From contig NC_031474.1 in assembly GCF_000006565.2 (NCBI RefSeq), positions 992,001 through 1,056,000 on the forward strand: a DNA stretch of 64,000 bases, read 5' to 3'. Positions 1 through 13,000 of the stretch are shown here, piece after piece. The notes under the pieces were generated by a model. The model searched no databases and was not told the origin of the DNA. It worked only from the letters and a program-made list of their open reading frames with translations. Positions within the stretch are counted from its first letter, which is position 1. Each line of letters begins with the position of its first letter. Both the position numbers and the translations under genes were made by a program. The DNA comes from Toxoplasma gondii ME49 (Eukaryota; Apicomplexa; Conoidasida; Eucoccidiorida; Sarcocystidae).

Positions 1-2149
1 AACAATCGGCATCACCTGTCTAACGGACCCTGCTGCACCGCCTCCCCAGGTAGTAGACGGTCGGCGTATTCTGTCACGTCGATTTCTATGCCTTGAATAG
101 TCTGTGTTACTGTGTCGAATGGGCAGCAGGGAGGTTGACGTGCCGGCCACGTTGCAGACTACCAGCACGTGTGTCACCGGAACGGCTGTATCCTATTCGT
201 AGAACATATGCCAGGGGATTCACTTTGCCAGCGAATCCGATGTGTCACAGCAGTCTTGCTGTTCGACTGAGCATGTTTAGCAACTCGTTGGACGCATCGT
301 ACGCGTCGTCCGTCTCAGCTGGCTGTAGACACAATTAGTAACCGACGTACCGGGGTGTGCGTTAGTGTGTTTGACCGGAGCTTGAAATGGATCTACTCAC
401 TCCGTTTTCACACAATTCGTAGTCGACATTCTGAGTTCAATTGATTCCGAAAGCGTATCAGACATGGTGGGACTAGAGACTCCAAATCGGTGCTTGGGGC
501 ATCTCTTTGGTAAGAAACTTCCCAGACAGAGGGGGGAGAGTTGCCTCTTCCACAAGCCACCCGAGCGTCCTCGGAGAAAACAACAGAAACATTCCTCGTA
601 TGCCGAAGTCCAGACTATCTTTAGATCTCGACTAAGGTTTTATTATCCTGCATTACCGCAGTGCAGCTGGCACTGATTCTCTCCGTCAGTGCTGCATAGG
701 CTTCTCTATTACGAATCCCGTGCCTCAGTTGTCTGTGGTACACGACTACCATCCTCGCCACCCCGAGCAGCGTTCACGTCACCCCATATTCTTGTTTGAC
801 GCGACTGAAGCTAGACTCTGTTTTACACAGTGTAAAAATGGCATTCCTAGGTTTTGCTGAACTACACGTGTTGGACTACTGATTGAGATCTTGAATATCT
901 GTCTTCACTGTATCCTATCCTAGCTCTACTGCATTACCAGGAACCATGTATGCGAGAGCGATTAAAAACCCCCCAAAACTACGAGATTCTTGTTTCTCGC
1001 ATGTGCAAGGTTTACAATGGGGAGCAGTCGCTTGGGTTCGTGGTTACAACTCTTCGATTCTTCGCACATGGCACTAGCGCTTATATGCCGCTCCAGTGAA
1101 ACTCCTGATCGCTCCGCGGGAACGAAGAGTAGATTGTAGAGGACCTGAACCACCTAGACTCCCGCGATTTCCTTGTTGTACAATTCTTAGGTCTGTGCGC
1201 GCCTCCTACAAAGTGTCCGTGCCCCCCCCCCCCCCGCCCCCCCCGCACCCTTTCAGGTCCAGCTCACTTGAAGTTTAGGAAACCTAGACCTTTTTCATTT
1301 TCGGCACCGTTTTGCCGATTGTTGACAAAACGAAGCACATGCAATTTGACAGAACAAGAGTGATGCTTTTCCGGTAAGCTTTAATCCTACTGGTTGAGAC
1401 GCGTAGACTCGGGAGACACAGTGCGTTCCCTCCCCGCCACGGGAGACTAGCCACTCTTGCATGTTGCTCGTCTCCCCTCGCGGCAGCACACACGCGAAGA
1501 TATCCAATTTCTTCAAAACAAGGGATACGAATAAGCAAAAAGCAGCAACTGCGTTGCAAGTCACCGCAGCTGCCAGCTGATATCGAGCTTGAGTGCGGCA
1601 TCGGGGGGCGGCGGCTTTCTGGGAGGTGACACAGTTGCCGAGCTCTTTTCGCGCCGCCCTCCAGCACGACAAAGCGGGGAAAAGCGTGTGGTCAGCAGAC
1701 ACAGACCGAGCGGCAGACAAGGGCCGTCCGAGAGCAAATGCACAAAAAAAGCTCCTTCTTTTCTGACATGGAAAAGGACCGGTCTCTCGTGTGCCACTTT
1801 CTCGCAGACTGCTCTCTTGACCACGTACCGCTGCGTTCCGGACTGGTCGCCTCTAAAGCAGCAGCGGCTAATTGGGAGTCTCGGTCCTGCTTTTCGTTTG
1901 TCGAGTCTTTGCTCGATACACACTTGCAGGAAACTCGTGCAGAATATTCCGCACATCGTTGTACTTACTCTTTTGAGAAACTCTTGCATCTGGACGATAT
2001 CGGACGGGTTACGCCTTCATTCGTTCCGAAGAGCCATCTGCCTCGGGACGCTGTGTCGCCTCTTTCCCCGGGTGTCCTCTGCCGCGTGTTTCGCGACTCG
2101 GGTTTACACGGTCCTTTCCACCGGCACTTCTGCTTTGCACCAGGAAAAA
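1..2149. other. upstream region of the myosin gene
   Basis: No gene is supported here. A reading frame continuous with myosin exon 1 stays open from about 1,589, but it contains no in-frame ATG before 2,150, so the stretch just upstream is read as 5' UTR. The AT-balanced part (1-1,200) shows only short open frames with no splice-supported structure. The promoter of the myosin gene should lie here, but no specific element could be identified. Confidence 0.5.
1222..1246. repeat. poly-C tract
   Basis: A run of C residues interrupted by a single G lies about 0.9 kb upstream of the proposed myosin start. It is a simple homopolymer tract, prone to length change and to assembly or sequencing error. 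Confidence 0.9.
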
Positions 2150-5100
2150 ATGGATTTTCCTGTGCGTTCTTCTGCCCCAGGCAGACCAAACCTGCAACAA
2201 CCGCCGGAGACCCAACTCTTGGCAGACACCAACTCCTTCACGGAAGCCACAGACTCGACAGAGAGCGACCACATTCGTTCCCGTCGCTGCCTGCAGTCTG
2301 GAACTGGTTCAGCTCGAGTTCCCCGTTCTCCGTCGTCGTCCGACATTCCAATTTCTGTCAGTGCCCCCACGTCATGTGTGGAGACTGTGCGTTCAGAGAT
2401 TCAGTCTTCGGTGTCTCGGAGACTCTCTAGAGGCCCCTCGCTTCCTGGACTTCTTCTCGAACGTCGACCACACTTGCGCTCTCCACTCTGCGCGAGCCAG
2501 CAATCCGTCCGTGCTCTTTCCTCGCCCGTTCTGGAGCCCCCGCCGCAGTCGCCTCACCTCCACTCCCCGGCTCGGTTGCCGGCGGCCGGTCTCTGTGCAG
2601 CTCCGTCACCGCTGCCGCCTGGCACTCTGGTGTGGGTTCCAGCGCGGTGTCTCGTTCCAGACCGCAGCGCCACAGCGATCAAAGGAGCGAATTCTGCCCC
2701 CGTCTCGGCTTCCAACGGCGAAGAGAGCTTTCCGTTTCTCGCGCGATCTCTGCGTCGAGTTGCGAGTCCGCAAGCCTGTAGAGATCCACCGTCGTCTTCG
2801 GGTGGCTGCGCGGCAACTGCGTCTCCGCCCGCGCTGCTCCAGCCGTCGAGTTCGGCAGAGGAAACGCCTAGTTCCGACAGGAACAAAACGAGTCGAAAGC
2901 GGCTGCTCTGTGAGGACCAGGCTCGCGACCAATCCCTGAGACTCCTGGGAAACGCCGACCGCAGTCAGCCAGACTTCCGCGCTTCTGAGCACCCGTTTTA
3001 CCCTGCCGAGGTCGTCGCAGCTCACGCTGTTCGCGGCTTTGGTGTACGCACACCCCACGCCGAGGTGGATCCCCGGCTGCGGCACAAGAGTGCGAAGACG
3101 GGGGAGTCGAATTCACCGGAGGCAGGTGGCGACCCTTCTTTTGTTCAAGTTCGTCTTTGTCGTGGTACAGAGAGCGACTCTAATCCTTGTCGGGGAGAAA
3201 CGAAAGGCGACGGAATAGCGCCGCAGACTGGACAGGAGCTCATTGCTCCAGTTCGCATGTCCGATCTTCTTCTTCGCGAAGCCAGTATCGGCGCTGCGGA
3301 CGACAATGCTCAGGTAGGGGAGAAGGCGCTTGCGCTTGATCGACTTTTCGCGGCTAGAAGGCGTTTTCCGCTGTCGCTGTTCATGCACTGGAAGGCGGCA
3401 ACACAAAACGGCTTCACGTCAACGCACTCGAGTTCACCCAGCATCCGTTCGACTGCGCGCTTCTTGACAGTCTGTCTGTGGTCATCGACAGACGTCTGCC
3501 ACCGCAAACTTCCTGAGTTAGCGCCTGGTCGGGGTCCGAATCCACACCTGCAGAACCGAGTGTCCTCTCCTACATCAGAGGAGATTCTTCCCAGCCCACG
3601 TGGACGTACTGTTCCTCGGCAACGACTGCGTTCGACGTTTTTGGTGCATCGGTAACGGCCGGGCAACAGAGAGTGGATGCGCAGGCTCGGATGTCTGGAC
3701 CAGGCATTTGCAGAGGCGAGAAAGCTGTTTATCTTCGTTGTGTGCCTGTGGATGCTGCAGCTGCAGCACCTCAATGAGGCGAATCTGATGGCGAATCTAC
3801 GGTGTCGGTTCCTCCAGGCGTTCTCGCCTGTCCCCCACGAAACGGCGGCTGCCGCCGAAGAGCGTCAGAGGAAAATCTATGTAGGTTTTCAGACCAAAAG
3901 CCTTACGGCACGTTCGTGGACGCAGTTCTCAAGCCTCTCAGAGCGCGCCAGAAAGACGCGCCAACCCACAGGCGCTACTTTCACATGCATGCCAATACTT
4001 TGGTCAGACCCGACGCATGCCGCGAGCTAGCTCGAGACACCGAACTTGACAGCCTTGAGTGTGCACGTACAGACACAAGAACGACAGGGTTTCCGGTCTT
4101 TCATTCCAAACATGAAACCGAGCACGAAACCACTGAACTGCGACAACTGTGAACGGTGGATCTACCCCTAGTTACCCATATATATATCCATACATATCTA
4201 TGCATGTACATATATATATATATATGTATATATATGTATATATATGTGTATATGTAGTGCATAGTGTCGCACGTGAATGTTCGGTGTCCTCCGGAGGGAT
4301 CAGATGTTATTGTGTTCACTTCCTCGTAGAGTCTCGTTGATTCGGCCAGCATTCGAAGATCTGTGTGAGAGACCTCGTACTTGTTTTTCGTGTCTCCGTC
4401 GACCCTTTATCCGCGGCACCAAATGTTTTTCAGCACCGTTCGTAGTCTCCCGCACCGTTTTGGGTGTTGGAGCCCGGGGGACTCCCGGGCAGAAACGCAG
4501 CTCAAGTTCCACATGATAACCTGGCTCGCTTCGTATGCGCCTTCCCGCCAGACGTACACCGGCACCCTGTTGATTGCTGTCAACCCCTACCGCTTCTTCA
4601 ACTTATACGACCGTCAGTGGATCTCCCGATTCGACGCGCCCTCTGCGTCGCTTGCTGCGAGCCTCGACGCAGGCTCTACTTGCGTCAAGCTCTCCACAGA
4701 AGCTCGTCGGAACGCTCAGAAGACGCCTGCAGCGCATGCAGCTGGCGGCTCGGAACAGTCAGGGACTGAGGCAAACAGCCGGTTGGTGCCGCATCCGTTC
4801 GGCCTCGCGGAGTTCGCGTACTGTCGGCTTGTCCGAGGTAAGCCGCAGATTAGTCTCAGGGTGGGCCAGTGAGTCCTGACGTGGAAGCACAGACGCTTCG
4901 CGGAGCTTCACACGCCCGTGCGTGACGGAGGTTTGTGTCTGGAGTGTAGCGAAGCTCTCCAACGACGACATTCAGACTGGGCGCCCCGGATCCCCTTTGC
5001 GGCTGCTGTTGCTTTTTCCTTTCTAAGGAGTCGTTTTTGAACTCGCCGTTACCTCAGTGTCTTCGCAGCTTCAAAACCAGCGTCTCACTGGACCTTTGGT

Positions 5101-7050
5101 CACCCCCGAACGTTAGCAGTCGAAGCACAGACGGAAGAGGTTCTGGGCAGTGTGGGGGGCGAGAAAAAGAAACTTCCAAAGAAAAAAAGAAGGATGAGCG
5201 GCCGCTGTCTCCTTTGAGCTTTGCTCGGGAGGTCGCGCGCCACTGCAGAGGGTCACACGGAGATGAACCAAGGCCCGTCACATGCCAGATTGGGGGCTCC
5301 GAGTTCTGTCGCCTCGATTGAACGTTCAGAGATGCTCTTGTACATTGAAGATCCACGCAAATCGCGCTGCGACACTCTCACGAACATGCACTGAAAGCTC
5401 TGTCGAGTGAACGGGGACCTGGCTGACACAGGGACGGGTGCTGCATGCACTTCAATCTTGACACCGCGAACGTTTCCACGGTGACTTAATGCAGACTAAC
5501 GCGACGGCAGAAGGGATTTTTTCCAGAGGACTAGGTGCGCTCCGAGTTCGACAGGATGCGCTGGCTCCCTTCGTCCTTCCACCTGTTTGGATTTTGTGCG
5601 TTGTCGCATCTCTCCCTTGGTGAATTGCAGACAGACGCAGTCAGTCGATCCTGATCAGCGGCGAGAGTGGTGCAGGGAAGACAGAGACGTCAAAAGTAAG
5701 CCCGGAGACCATGGAAATGGGACATGAGACACTTCCAAAGTTCAACCGTGACTCCGAACAAATCCAAGGAACCTGAACTGCGAGTTTGATTCAGTATCCA
5801 AGGCAGAAAAGCAGACTGGAAACGATCCAGCGAACTGCGATGAAGGCTGCTGTGTGCTGCTGTTTCTGATGCCCGCTGTTCTGCTGGTCTTGCGCGGATG
5901 CATTCCGTCCTGGTATGCCTTTCGATGCTCGCAGTGCTGTCGCGTGGTGAACCTTTGATTGCTGTTTGGTTGCGCCTTTTGTTTTTCACTTTTTAGCTCG
6001 ACTCTTTCCTTCCCGTACTTGTGTATGCGCATTTTCTTGCCGTGTTCACTTTAGAAAACGCACTATGTTTATCTCTGCTCAATTCTCAGAAATTGCCTCT
6101 GCGCCGTTCATCTGCGAAGCGTCCTGTTTCCCACCTGCTCAACTGGGTTTCGCACGGATGTGCACAAAGATGCATGTGGAGGCGACCCACATATGCGCAT
6201 GTATTTATTCATAAATATATCTACATAAATATCTACATATATCATCTATACATACATCTATACATACATATATATATATACATAAGTATACATATATATA
6301 TATATATATATATATGTGTATATGTATGTATATGTATGTATATGCGCGTGTGCACAGATTCATATATTTTTGTCTTCATGCTTTTGTGTACATGTGTATT
6401 TCTTGTTCTTGTGTTGACGGCATGAAATTTACACTTTGCCTTCTTTCCCCTGGTAGGGCTTCTTTCTTGAAGGTCCGGTGAGAGAACTGGAGGTCGGCCC
6501 TTTGTCACATCACTCTGATTTTTACGAAGGGAGTTGTGGCGTGCAGAGGCTTGCGAGACGAAATGGCGTCCCCCGAGTGCGAACTCTGAGTTACCTCCAG
6601 CACCCGGTGCCTTTTCGCATGCTCTTAGCGTTCTCGTTTCTTTTACGCACACATCCAGTTGGAAAACCAGAGACTTCCACGTGAGGAGAGGACACGGATC
6701 TTCAAACAGATGCTCTGTTTAACAAAAATGATTTCCTGCGACTGCATGCGCTCCGCTCTCAGCATGTGCTGACCTACCTGGCGGCTGTTTCGGATCGACG
6801 CCACGGCGCCGACAGCCAGTAAGGGAATTGCCTTTGTTTTTTCGATTTGCGTTCGTTCCAAGTCTCGCTTTCGGATCTGTGTCTTCACTAAAGATATCTT
6901 CAAGTGCGAAGCAATCGTGAACTGAAGCGAACTTCCACGACCCCCGTGCGCATGCAGTGCGTCTCACGGTGTAGAGATGCACCTTGGGCTAGGACTATTT
7001 TTCACGCTATATATATCATGCATATATCTCATTCACACTGCGCGGCTGAA

Positions 7051-7081
<31 letters not shown>

Positions 7082-7121
7082 GGACGTACATGTGTGTTTA
7101 TCTACGGGTATGCATGAAACC

Positions 7122-7154
<33 letters not shown>

Positions 7155-10043
7155 GGAGGGTGGAGAGATGTCTATGTCGAGACGTATGTGTGCCACGATT
7201 AAAGGCTGTACACCGCCTTTGTCTGGGAGTGTGTGTAGCACTGGATGCATCTTTCTTTCCAACTAAATACATCTCTGTAGCGCATCTCGTGTCTGCCACA
7301 GAGGAGTTTTTCGTTGGGATCTGTGCGTCTCTGTCAGAGGGTTGGAGGCGCGGCTTCTTCAGTCCGGTCCGGTTTTGGAGGCTTTTGGAAATGGTAAGAC
7401 CTTGTTTTCTCCCCTTCGGTTTCGAGTTACGGCTCGCTATTTTTCGTTTCTGTTTGCACGCTGAAGAGTCCTCCTTCTGTCCTACGTCGTGCAGTCATCG
7501 CATCTTGGCTGTGGCAGGCTGCGAAACAGTTAGAGAACGGCACCGAGGCTTCACAGGCTTTTCACAAGAGAGAAGGAAGTCTGTAGGTGTGCCGATGCCA
7601 CTATCTTAACTCCTCTGTCTCGACCTTTCGAGTGAACATGCAGCGCACACCGTCCTGAACGCGAACAGCAGCCGATTCGGCAAGATGCTTCTTCTCCACT
7701 TCACCGGTCGCGGGAAGCTGACGCGCGCCTCTGTCGCGACTTACCTGCTTGCAAACGAACGGGTAGGTCTTTGTCTCTTTCTTTTTCAGACGTCTTCTTC
7801 GCTTCTGCTCTAGCGTCTCTGGCATCCTTTCCCTCGTAGTCGGTCTTTCTCCTCTCGTTCCTCTCGGAAGATCTTTCGTTCTCGCCTCTCCCTCGTTTTC
7901 TCTTTCTCTTCCGCCTGCTGCCTTCCTGGAAAGCAACTCTCTCTTCTCTGGAAATCCCCCTCGCTCGTGCTGAGTGATCTGCGTTGCTCGTCAGCCACAA
8001 ACGGAGACCCCAAGGAGTCGTGAGCCTCCGCCACAGATCCAACTTTTTTTCGCGTCTCCCGGTTTGTTGCTTCGTTTCTCCTTCTTCGTCTCCGGACTCC
8101 GCGTTTCCGGTGTCTCTCTGTTCCGTGGGTCGACCGAAGCACCTCTCGTTTTTTCCTCCCTCTGCTCGTGTTGGCTGAGAAACTCTGTCGTCCTGTTGGC
8201 TCCTCCGTGGATAGAACGCGCCTCGGTTCCTTCGCGCGCGTTCTCCTCAGGTGGTGCGAATTCCTTCCGACGAATTCAGCTTCCACATTTTCTACGCTCT
8301 CTGCAACGCGGCGGTCGCGGCCGCGACGCAGAAAAGCTCCGCAGGCGAAGGCGACCCGGAGAGCGAGCAAACTGAAGCAGAACACAGACGAGAAGAACGC
8401 GAACAAGGGAGAGAAGAAAGCGAACAACGGAGAGGAGGAGATGAAGAAGAACAAGGGCAAGAAGGAGCAGAAGAAGGGATGGAGGCGCTTTTGAAGTCTC
8501 TGTTTCTCGAGAACGGCGTCGAGGAGTTTCGACTTCTAACCTCGACGAGAGAGTCAGGCGAAACAGTCCAGCAATCAGAGACTCAGACGCGAACGGCGAA
8601 TGGACGACAGAACGCGAGCGCTCTGTCTCCGTGGACAGATCTGAGCAGAATCACGTATGTCCCGACCCGTCGTCTGAGACAGCCGGCGAATGCAGCGATT
8701 CTGCTCTCATCTTCGATGTCACGAACTCACGCAACTCTTACACCTTCACATCTGTATACATATATATTTGTGCTTTTTCAAAGGCGTCAATGCATGTGAA
8801 GTAGCCGGTGCATGCACTGTCTACATCAGTCTGTACATATATATATATATATATATATATGTATACATACATGTGTTTGTGTGGCTGTATAGAGTCGAGT
8901 CTGTTGGTTTGATGTGGGTGGCGTTGTGGATGAATTTGCACACCGATCTGCCTCTTTGTCTGGAACGACGAAGCGAAGGAAACTGTCTCTTTCACACATT
9001 TCCTTTTTTATTCAGTGCCGCGATGAAGACGGTCGGGATTGGCGCCGGTGCACAGGCGGACATCTTCAAGTACGTCTTTCACACAGGGAACTCTGCACCG
9101 AGAAAGTGTCTATCTTTATAGGTATCTCGCTCTGAGAGTATGCATGCATATATATATATATATAAATATATATACATGAAAATTCTTTCCATGTACTTGC
9201 TTCTGTGACCCGGAACTCTATTGCCCCTTTGTCAAGCGCCGACATGCTAACGCTTCTCTCTTAATCGTCATGAACATCAACTGCATAAAAAAGGTATCTT
9301 CACTGATGCTACATTCACATGCTTCTATGCGTCGTTCTGGACATGCATGTGCTCTTTTTCGGAGCGGCGCTACATGCACGCAGGAGCCTTGCGGTTTCTC
9401 CAAACTTCCGGTGTACAGACCGCCGCAGGGGCAGGCACCACTGTGTTCGCCGATATTAGTCTCCCTCAGTATATTTACATAGGCGGAGAACTAAAACGAA
9501 GAGAGACTTTTATACATAGACGTATAGAGCTGTAGCTCTATTCTTGTAGATGACAGATACAAATCGGTAGACAGAGAGGAAGATGCATAAATACCTGCTT
9601 GTGCAGGTAGAGTTGTCTGTAAGGAGGAGGCTTGTGTTTTCCTTGAATGCAATCGAGGACATGCCGAGTGTTTTTTCAGGCTTTTGGCTGCGATTCTTCA
9701 TCTGGGAAATGTCGAGTTCACGACGGATCAGGAACCGGAGACCAGAAAAAAAAGAAAACTGACTTCAGTCTCCGTGGGCTGCGAGGAGACTGCTGCCGAT
9801 CGAAGCCACTCGAGCGAAGTCAAATTCCTCTCGAGCGGTCTGAAGGTCACTGAAGCCTCTCGCAAACATCTGAAAACTGTCGCCCGACTTCTTGGTGAGT
9901 TAACAGAAATGCAAATCTCCCGCGCATGCTGCCGACGTGGTTTCTTCCCATCCCAGGTCTTCCCTTTACATCGATTTACGATCTCTGCAGACACCTGGTT
10001 CCTTTTTCACGCATGCTCGCGCGCATGCGCATACACACGTGTA

Positions 10044-10076
<33 letters not shown>

Positions 10077-13000
10077 CGTTGCATGTATCCACGTAAGTCT
10101 ATGCACATGCATATTGGCTTATGTTTGGGACTTTGCATGCATCTGTGGAAGCTAAGTAGTGGTGTCGAGCAAGACCTCTCTCCACAGGTCTATGCGAATC
10201 TGTATTTGTACATGCATCGTCGGTCGATGTAGAAGGCGGGGAGGGTGTTTCCAGTCGGCTTGTGTCAGTCTTTGTTCCTCAGAAAGGTGAGAACTCTTTG
10301 TACTTCTGCAGGTCTTCCTCCTGGAGTCGAGGGAGAGGAGATGCTCCGCCTGGCCCTCGTTTCGCGTTCGGTACGAGAAACGCGCTCTTTCTTCGATCTT
10401 GACGGTGCAGCCGCCGCGCGAGACGCTGCCTGCAAGGTGAGACCTGTGATGAAAGTCTTTCTCTCCAGTTTCTCTTTTCAATCGTCTTTATCGTTTCTTC
10501 CGTCTCCAACTCGTCTGCTTTCTCGTCTCTGCCGTCCTGAAATCTGGAGCGAGCCTTCTCTTTTCTCCCTTTAACAGTCTGTCCCGACGTCCTTCCCTCT
10601 GTCTCCAACTCTGTTGGCGTTCTTCCTCTTCCCCTCGTCTCTCTTTTGTCGCCCTGTCTACATCTCCATCTTCTCTCCATTCCGACACAGCACCTCTTCA
10701 GTTTCGTTTTTCTCTCCACAAATCTTGTTTTTTCGCACTGTGTGTCGCCCCAGAATCTGTACAGCAGAGCTTTCGACGCTGTCGTCGCCAGAATCAACGC
10801 AGGCCTCCAACGTTCTGCCAAACCTTCCGAGAACTCTTCGCCAGGTGCAAAGAGGAGCAAGCCTTCAGAAGAAAGTGCATGCACTCAAAAACCGAAATTC
10901 GCTGTCACTCGACCCACGCATGCACGCAGCGACTTCTATCAGTCTATACTTATACCGAAATATATATACATATGTATATCGTTTTTTGTACATGTGTTTG
11001 TATGTATGGATATACATAAATATACATATGTGTGTATCGTTCCGCAGGGATTTGGAGTCGTCTAGGGTGACGTGAAGTCTTGTCTCGTCGGCCTTGAAGC
11101 CGAGGCGGCATTAGCCCCCGTGACACGGAAGACGGCGTCTGGAGGTTGCTCGAGTGGAAATTCCTTTTTACTGTGTTTTTTCCTCGTTTCAAGCAGACAC
11201 ACCCTCGACGACAGGAACGCAAACGATTGGCATTCTTGATCTTTTCGGCTTCGAAGACCTGGTGAGGCCTCTGAATGCATGCGCAAAGAGAGAGAGAGAG
11301 AGCAGAGCGCGCAAGCCTTTCTTAATGTCGAAGCTGCGCCAGGACATCTGTTAGACGCGCTCTTGTCAGTTCCTAAGTCGCCTGTCTTCTCGCCGCGGGT
11401 GTTTGTTCTGTCGAGTGTCAGGACACTGGCGCCTTCGGGACAGACGCCTTTGGTTAGCTTCAAGAGTCTAGTCTCTCTTTTGTCGGAATTCAGTTTACTC
11501 CTAAATACGAAGAGAGTTGTCGGCGCGCTGTGGAGTTTCAGGAATCGATTACCAGTCCTGACTAACAGTGACTTCACGCTTGACCGACACAAAAAAGGCC
11601 GGAACTGTTTTCCACGCAAGACTGCTGGTGGCGACAATCTCTGCGCAAGCTGTTTACGTGACATGCGACTCTTTCTCTGTAACATGTGAACCTCTGTGTG
11701 TGTCTGTGTGAAGCGAGGTTAGCACTGAGCCGAAACTAGCGCGTAGTCTTAGTCCTTAACTTCGAAGGAGTGCCAAAAAAACAATGAGAAGAGAAGGTCT
11801 GTTCCACTGGCGTCTCCCGGGAAAACGACAGGAGCCGCAGGGTCGACGGGTCTGCAATTCTCGAGTCGTTCGAGACTGCATTCACGGTTTCATTTCTCGT
11901 TCGACATCTGTGTTCTGTGGAGTGTGTTTTCCAAGATTCCTGCGTTTTCGACCCCCTTCTGGAGATTCAGCTGTTTGTGGGTGTTTCTCCGTCAATGTTG
12001 TGCTGAGGTTTCCTCGTTTCTTCTGCAGAGAAACCACAGCAAGAACCGGCTGGAGCAGCTGTGCATCAACTACGCGAATGAACGCCTTCACTGCTTTCTT
12101 CTGGAGCAACTGATTCTCAACGAGCACATGCTGTACACGCAAGAAGGCGTTTTCCAGAACCAAGACTGTTCCGCCTTCCCCTTTTCTTTTCCGCTCGCGT
12201 CCACCCTCACTTCCTCTCCCTCTTCAACTTCGCCTTTCTCCCCTACGCCTTCTTTCCGATCGTCTTCAGCATTCGCTACCTCGCCTTCTCTCTCTTCTTC
12301 TCTCTCTTCTTCTCTCTCTTCTTCGCCGCCTGTGTGGGAGGGTCGAGCGAGAGTTTCGGACATGTGTGGGAGAGGGAATATGAGTAACGGGGAGAGACTT
12401 TTGCAGACAAGTGGACTACTTTGCGCGTTGCTGGCGGGCTCTGCTCTAACAGGCGATCTGCGTTGTCTCCTCCCCGAAGCGAGAAAAGGAAACTCGGAAG
12501 CGAGGCTCACCGCTGCGCGCGTCGGCGACCTGCTGAAGACTCCAGGTCTGTTCGGCCTACTCGAGGAGGCAGGGCGACTCCCGGCGAAAGGCAACAGAGA
12601 CGAGCTCTTCTGCAGTCGGGTGCGTTATCTCATTTTTCTCCGTCTCGCTCTTCCACACTTGCGCAGTGAAGTCTTTCTCTCTCTTTCTCCAAGAAGTCAC
12701 GTCGGCGAAGTTCTCGACAAGTTTCTCAGTGGCCGTGTACTTCACCTTTGACTGTTCTCCCGCGGGGATGTCCAGGGCGTATCTGCTTCGTTCATGCGGC
12801 GACCTCGCGACGTAGTCAGCCTTGAAGACTTTCCACGTCGCCGGTGTCCGCGCGCAGCTCTCCCTGCCTGGCGTTCGCTCCTGGGGAGTGCGGCGAGTTG
12901 AGCGAATCTGTCTGCGAAGAGCAGAGACGCAACAGATGTCTCGAAGAGTTTCACTCACAGTTCCTTCGCAGAAGCTGCAGCACAGAGAACAGCAAGACCT

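Noticed and set aside
1589..2149. In-frame 5' extension of myosin exon 1
   Set aside because: The frame is open but has no ATG before 2,150, so it is more likely 5' UTR than coding.
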